From the NCBI GenBank assembly GCA_031267635.1, contig JAIRYX010000466.1, positions 1-6,295 of the forward strand: a DNA stretch of 6,295 bases, written 5' to 3'. This DNA comes from Planctomycetaceae bacterium. Lineage in GTDB: Bacteria; Planctomycetota; Planctomycetia; Pirellulales; Thermoguttaceae. Both the position numbers and the translations under genes were made by a program. This document shows, one piece after another, positions 6,295 through 6,295 of this stretch; the stretch's first letter is position 1; every line of letters starts with the position of its first letter. Under the pieces are notes generated by a model. The model was not told the origin of the DNA and did no database searches. It saw only the letters and a program-made list of their open reading frames with translations.

Positions 6295-6295
6295 T

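Overview
The window comes from a Gram-negative bacterium with an outer membrane. It encodes a complete apolipoprotein N-acyltransferase (Lnt), an inner-membrane platform protein of the type II secretion / type IV pilus family, and an exported TPR protein. The N-terminal signature of the GspF protein, the mostly absent Shine-Dalgarno sites, the lone secretion gene and the wide gaps between genes fit a member of the Planctomycetota/PVC group. That placement is inference from style, not proof.

Layout, left to right. Positions 1-441 hold no intact gene, but protein-like open stretches alternate between two plus-strand frames. purE (442-960, +) is a complete class I N5-CAIR mutase of purine synthesis. 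Positions 961-1271 hold no intact gene, but a 77-codon open frame without its own start lies just after a ribosome-binding-site-plus-ATG in a different frame, which looks like a short frameshifted gene. gspF (1272-2474, +) is full length and stands alone. It converges on a minus-strand gene (2531-3739) for a secreted TPR protein with a long disordered acidic tail. A very AT-rich divergent intergenic region (3740-4175) with several A/T hairpins separates that gene from lnt (4176-5933, +), which is followed by an all-A/T hairpin with a T-run. The last 360 bases contain only broken-looking frames on the plus strand and what may be the C-terminal end of a minus-strand gene entering from the right edge.

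The four intact genes do not form an operon or a recognisable pathway together. purE is cytoplasmic nucleotide metabolism. GspF, the TPR protein and Lnt all concern the cell envelope, but gene orientation and spacing argue for separate transcription. I found no CRISPR array, no recognisable transposase and no tRNA or rRNA. The most notable feature is the repeated presence of decayed-looking reading frames in gene-free stretches. I did not find convincing evidence of a new biological system.
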